From: Chitinispirillales bacterium
GTDB lineage: Bacteria; Fibrobacterota; Chitinivibrionia; Chitinivibrionales; Chitinivibrionaceae
DNA length: 50,837 bases
NCBI GenBank assembly: GCA_031254455.1
Contig: JAIRUI010000070.1
Location: 1-50,837, forward strand
Reading direction: 5' to 3'
Every line of letters begins with the position of its first letter. The first letter of the stretch is position 1. Shown here one piece after another: positions 50,783 to 50,837 of this stretch. The position numbers and the translations under genes were made by a program. The notes under the pieces were generated by a model. It had not been told where the DNA came from and did not search any database. It was given only the letters and a program-made list of their open reading frames with translations.

Positions 50783-50837
50783 ATGTTATACGCTTATATT
50801 CGTGTCAGCACGGACACACAGACGGTTGAAAACCAAA
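50783..50837 (+). CDS. Serine recombinase (resolvase/invertase family), 3' truncated by the window end
   Basis: Only the first 18 codons are present: MLYAYIRVSTDTQTVENQ. The segment Y-x-R-V-S-T with the catalytic serine, followed by D-x-Q-T-x-x-N-Q, is the unmistakable start of resolvase/invertase proteins. AAAGGA precedes the ATG at good spacing. The wording TDTQTVENQ resembles the Mpi-like invertase branch of Bacteroidota, but so short a stretch cannot tell an invertase from a resolvase or a transposon recombinase. Confidence 0.85.
   Translation, partial: MLYAYIRVSTDTQTVENQ

Noticed and set aside
1..50837. tRNA or rRNA genes
   Set aside because: I scanned the gaps between genes and saw no cloverleaf-like or ribosomal RNA segments; short gaps leave little room for them.

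Overview
The window looks like a chromosomal segment of a Gram-negative, AT-rich bacterium. An LpxL-like acyltransferase, GmhB and an outer-membrane beta-barrel protein point to a Gram-negative envelope. Several large secreted proteins end in sorting domains of the type IX secretion (T9SS) kind, which points to the Fibrobacterota/FCB group. A GH94 disaccharide phosphorylase and a V-type ATPase subunit fit a fermentative, polysaccharide-degrading, possibly gut-living Fibrobacter/Fibromonas-like organism. The taxonomic placement is inference; no rRNA or tRNA gene was seen.

Layout. 1-357 is the 3' end of a secreted protein. 517-7689 holds an AddA/RecB-type helicase-nuclease, DapE with an LpxL-like acyltransferase, and a reverse-strand group of YqgE, GmhB and a secreted metallo-beta-lactamase-fold hydrolase. 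7863-20312 is a long forward-strand run: RND/MMPL exporter, YhcC-like radical SAM protein, GT2 glycosyltransferase, penicillin-binding transpeptidase, Era, a small exported protein, a transglutaminase-like protein overlapping a fused TRAP DctQM permease, and ProS. 20371-25943 carries two tandem paralogous NodB/CE4-type secreted proteins. 26032-32026 is a reverse-strand run of RfbB, a DUF4139 protein, a DUF58 protein, a HAD-dUTPase fusion and an aminotransferase. 32180-37478 holds a diguanylate cyclase, MnmD, a GH94 phosphorylase and an isolated V-ATPase K subunit. 37527-44824 is a tightly packed reverse-strand run starting with argB and including nifS. 44970-50655 holds a large repetitive surface protein and a third CE4 paralog. 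A truncated serine recombinase gene begins at 50783.

Most notable: the two adjacent CE4 paralogs both carry long poly-G tracts at their 5' ends. One tract (G15) lies in the signal peptide and is in frame. The other (G8) is one base short of frame and separates a good signal peptide from the rest of the gene. This looks like a slipped-strand phase-variation locus for secreted deacetylase-like proteins. Nearby there are other possible sources of surface variation: a 140-bp tandem duplication of the leader and promoter of a repetitive surface protein, 56-bp identical repeats inside that protein, and a serine recombinase of the type that inverts DNA next to a 56-bp palindromic structure. Other points are a HAD-dUTPase fusion, a TRAP permease without a nearby binding protein, and a 33-codon leader ORF overlapping the start of the V-ATPase K gene.
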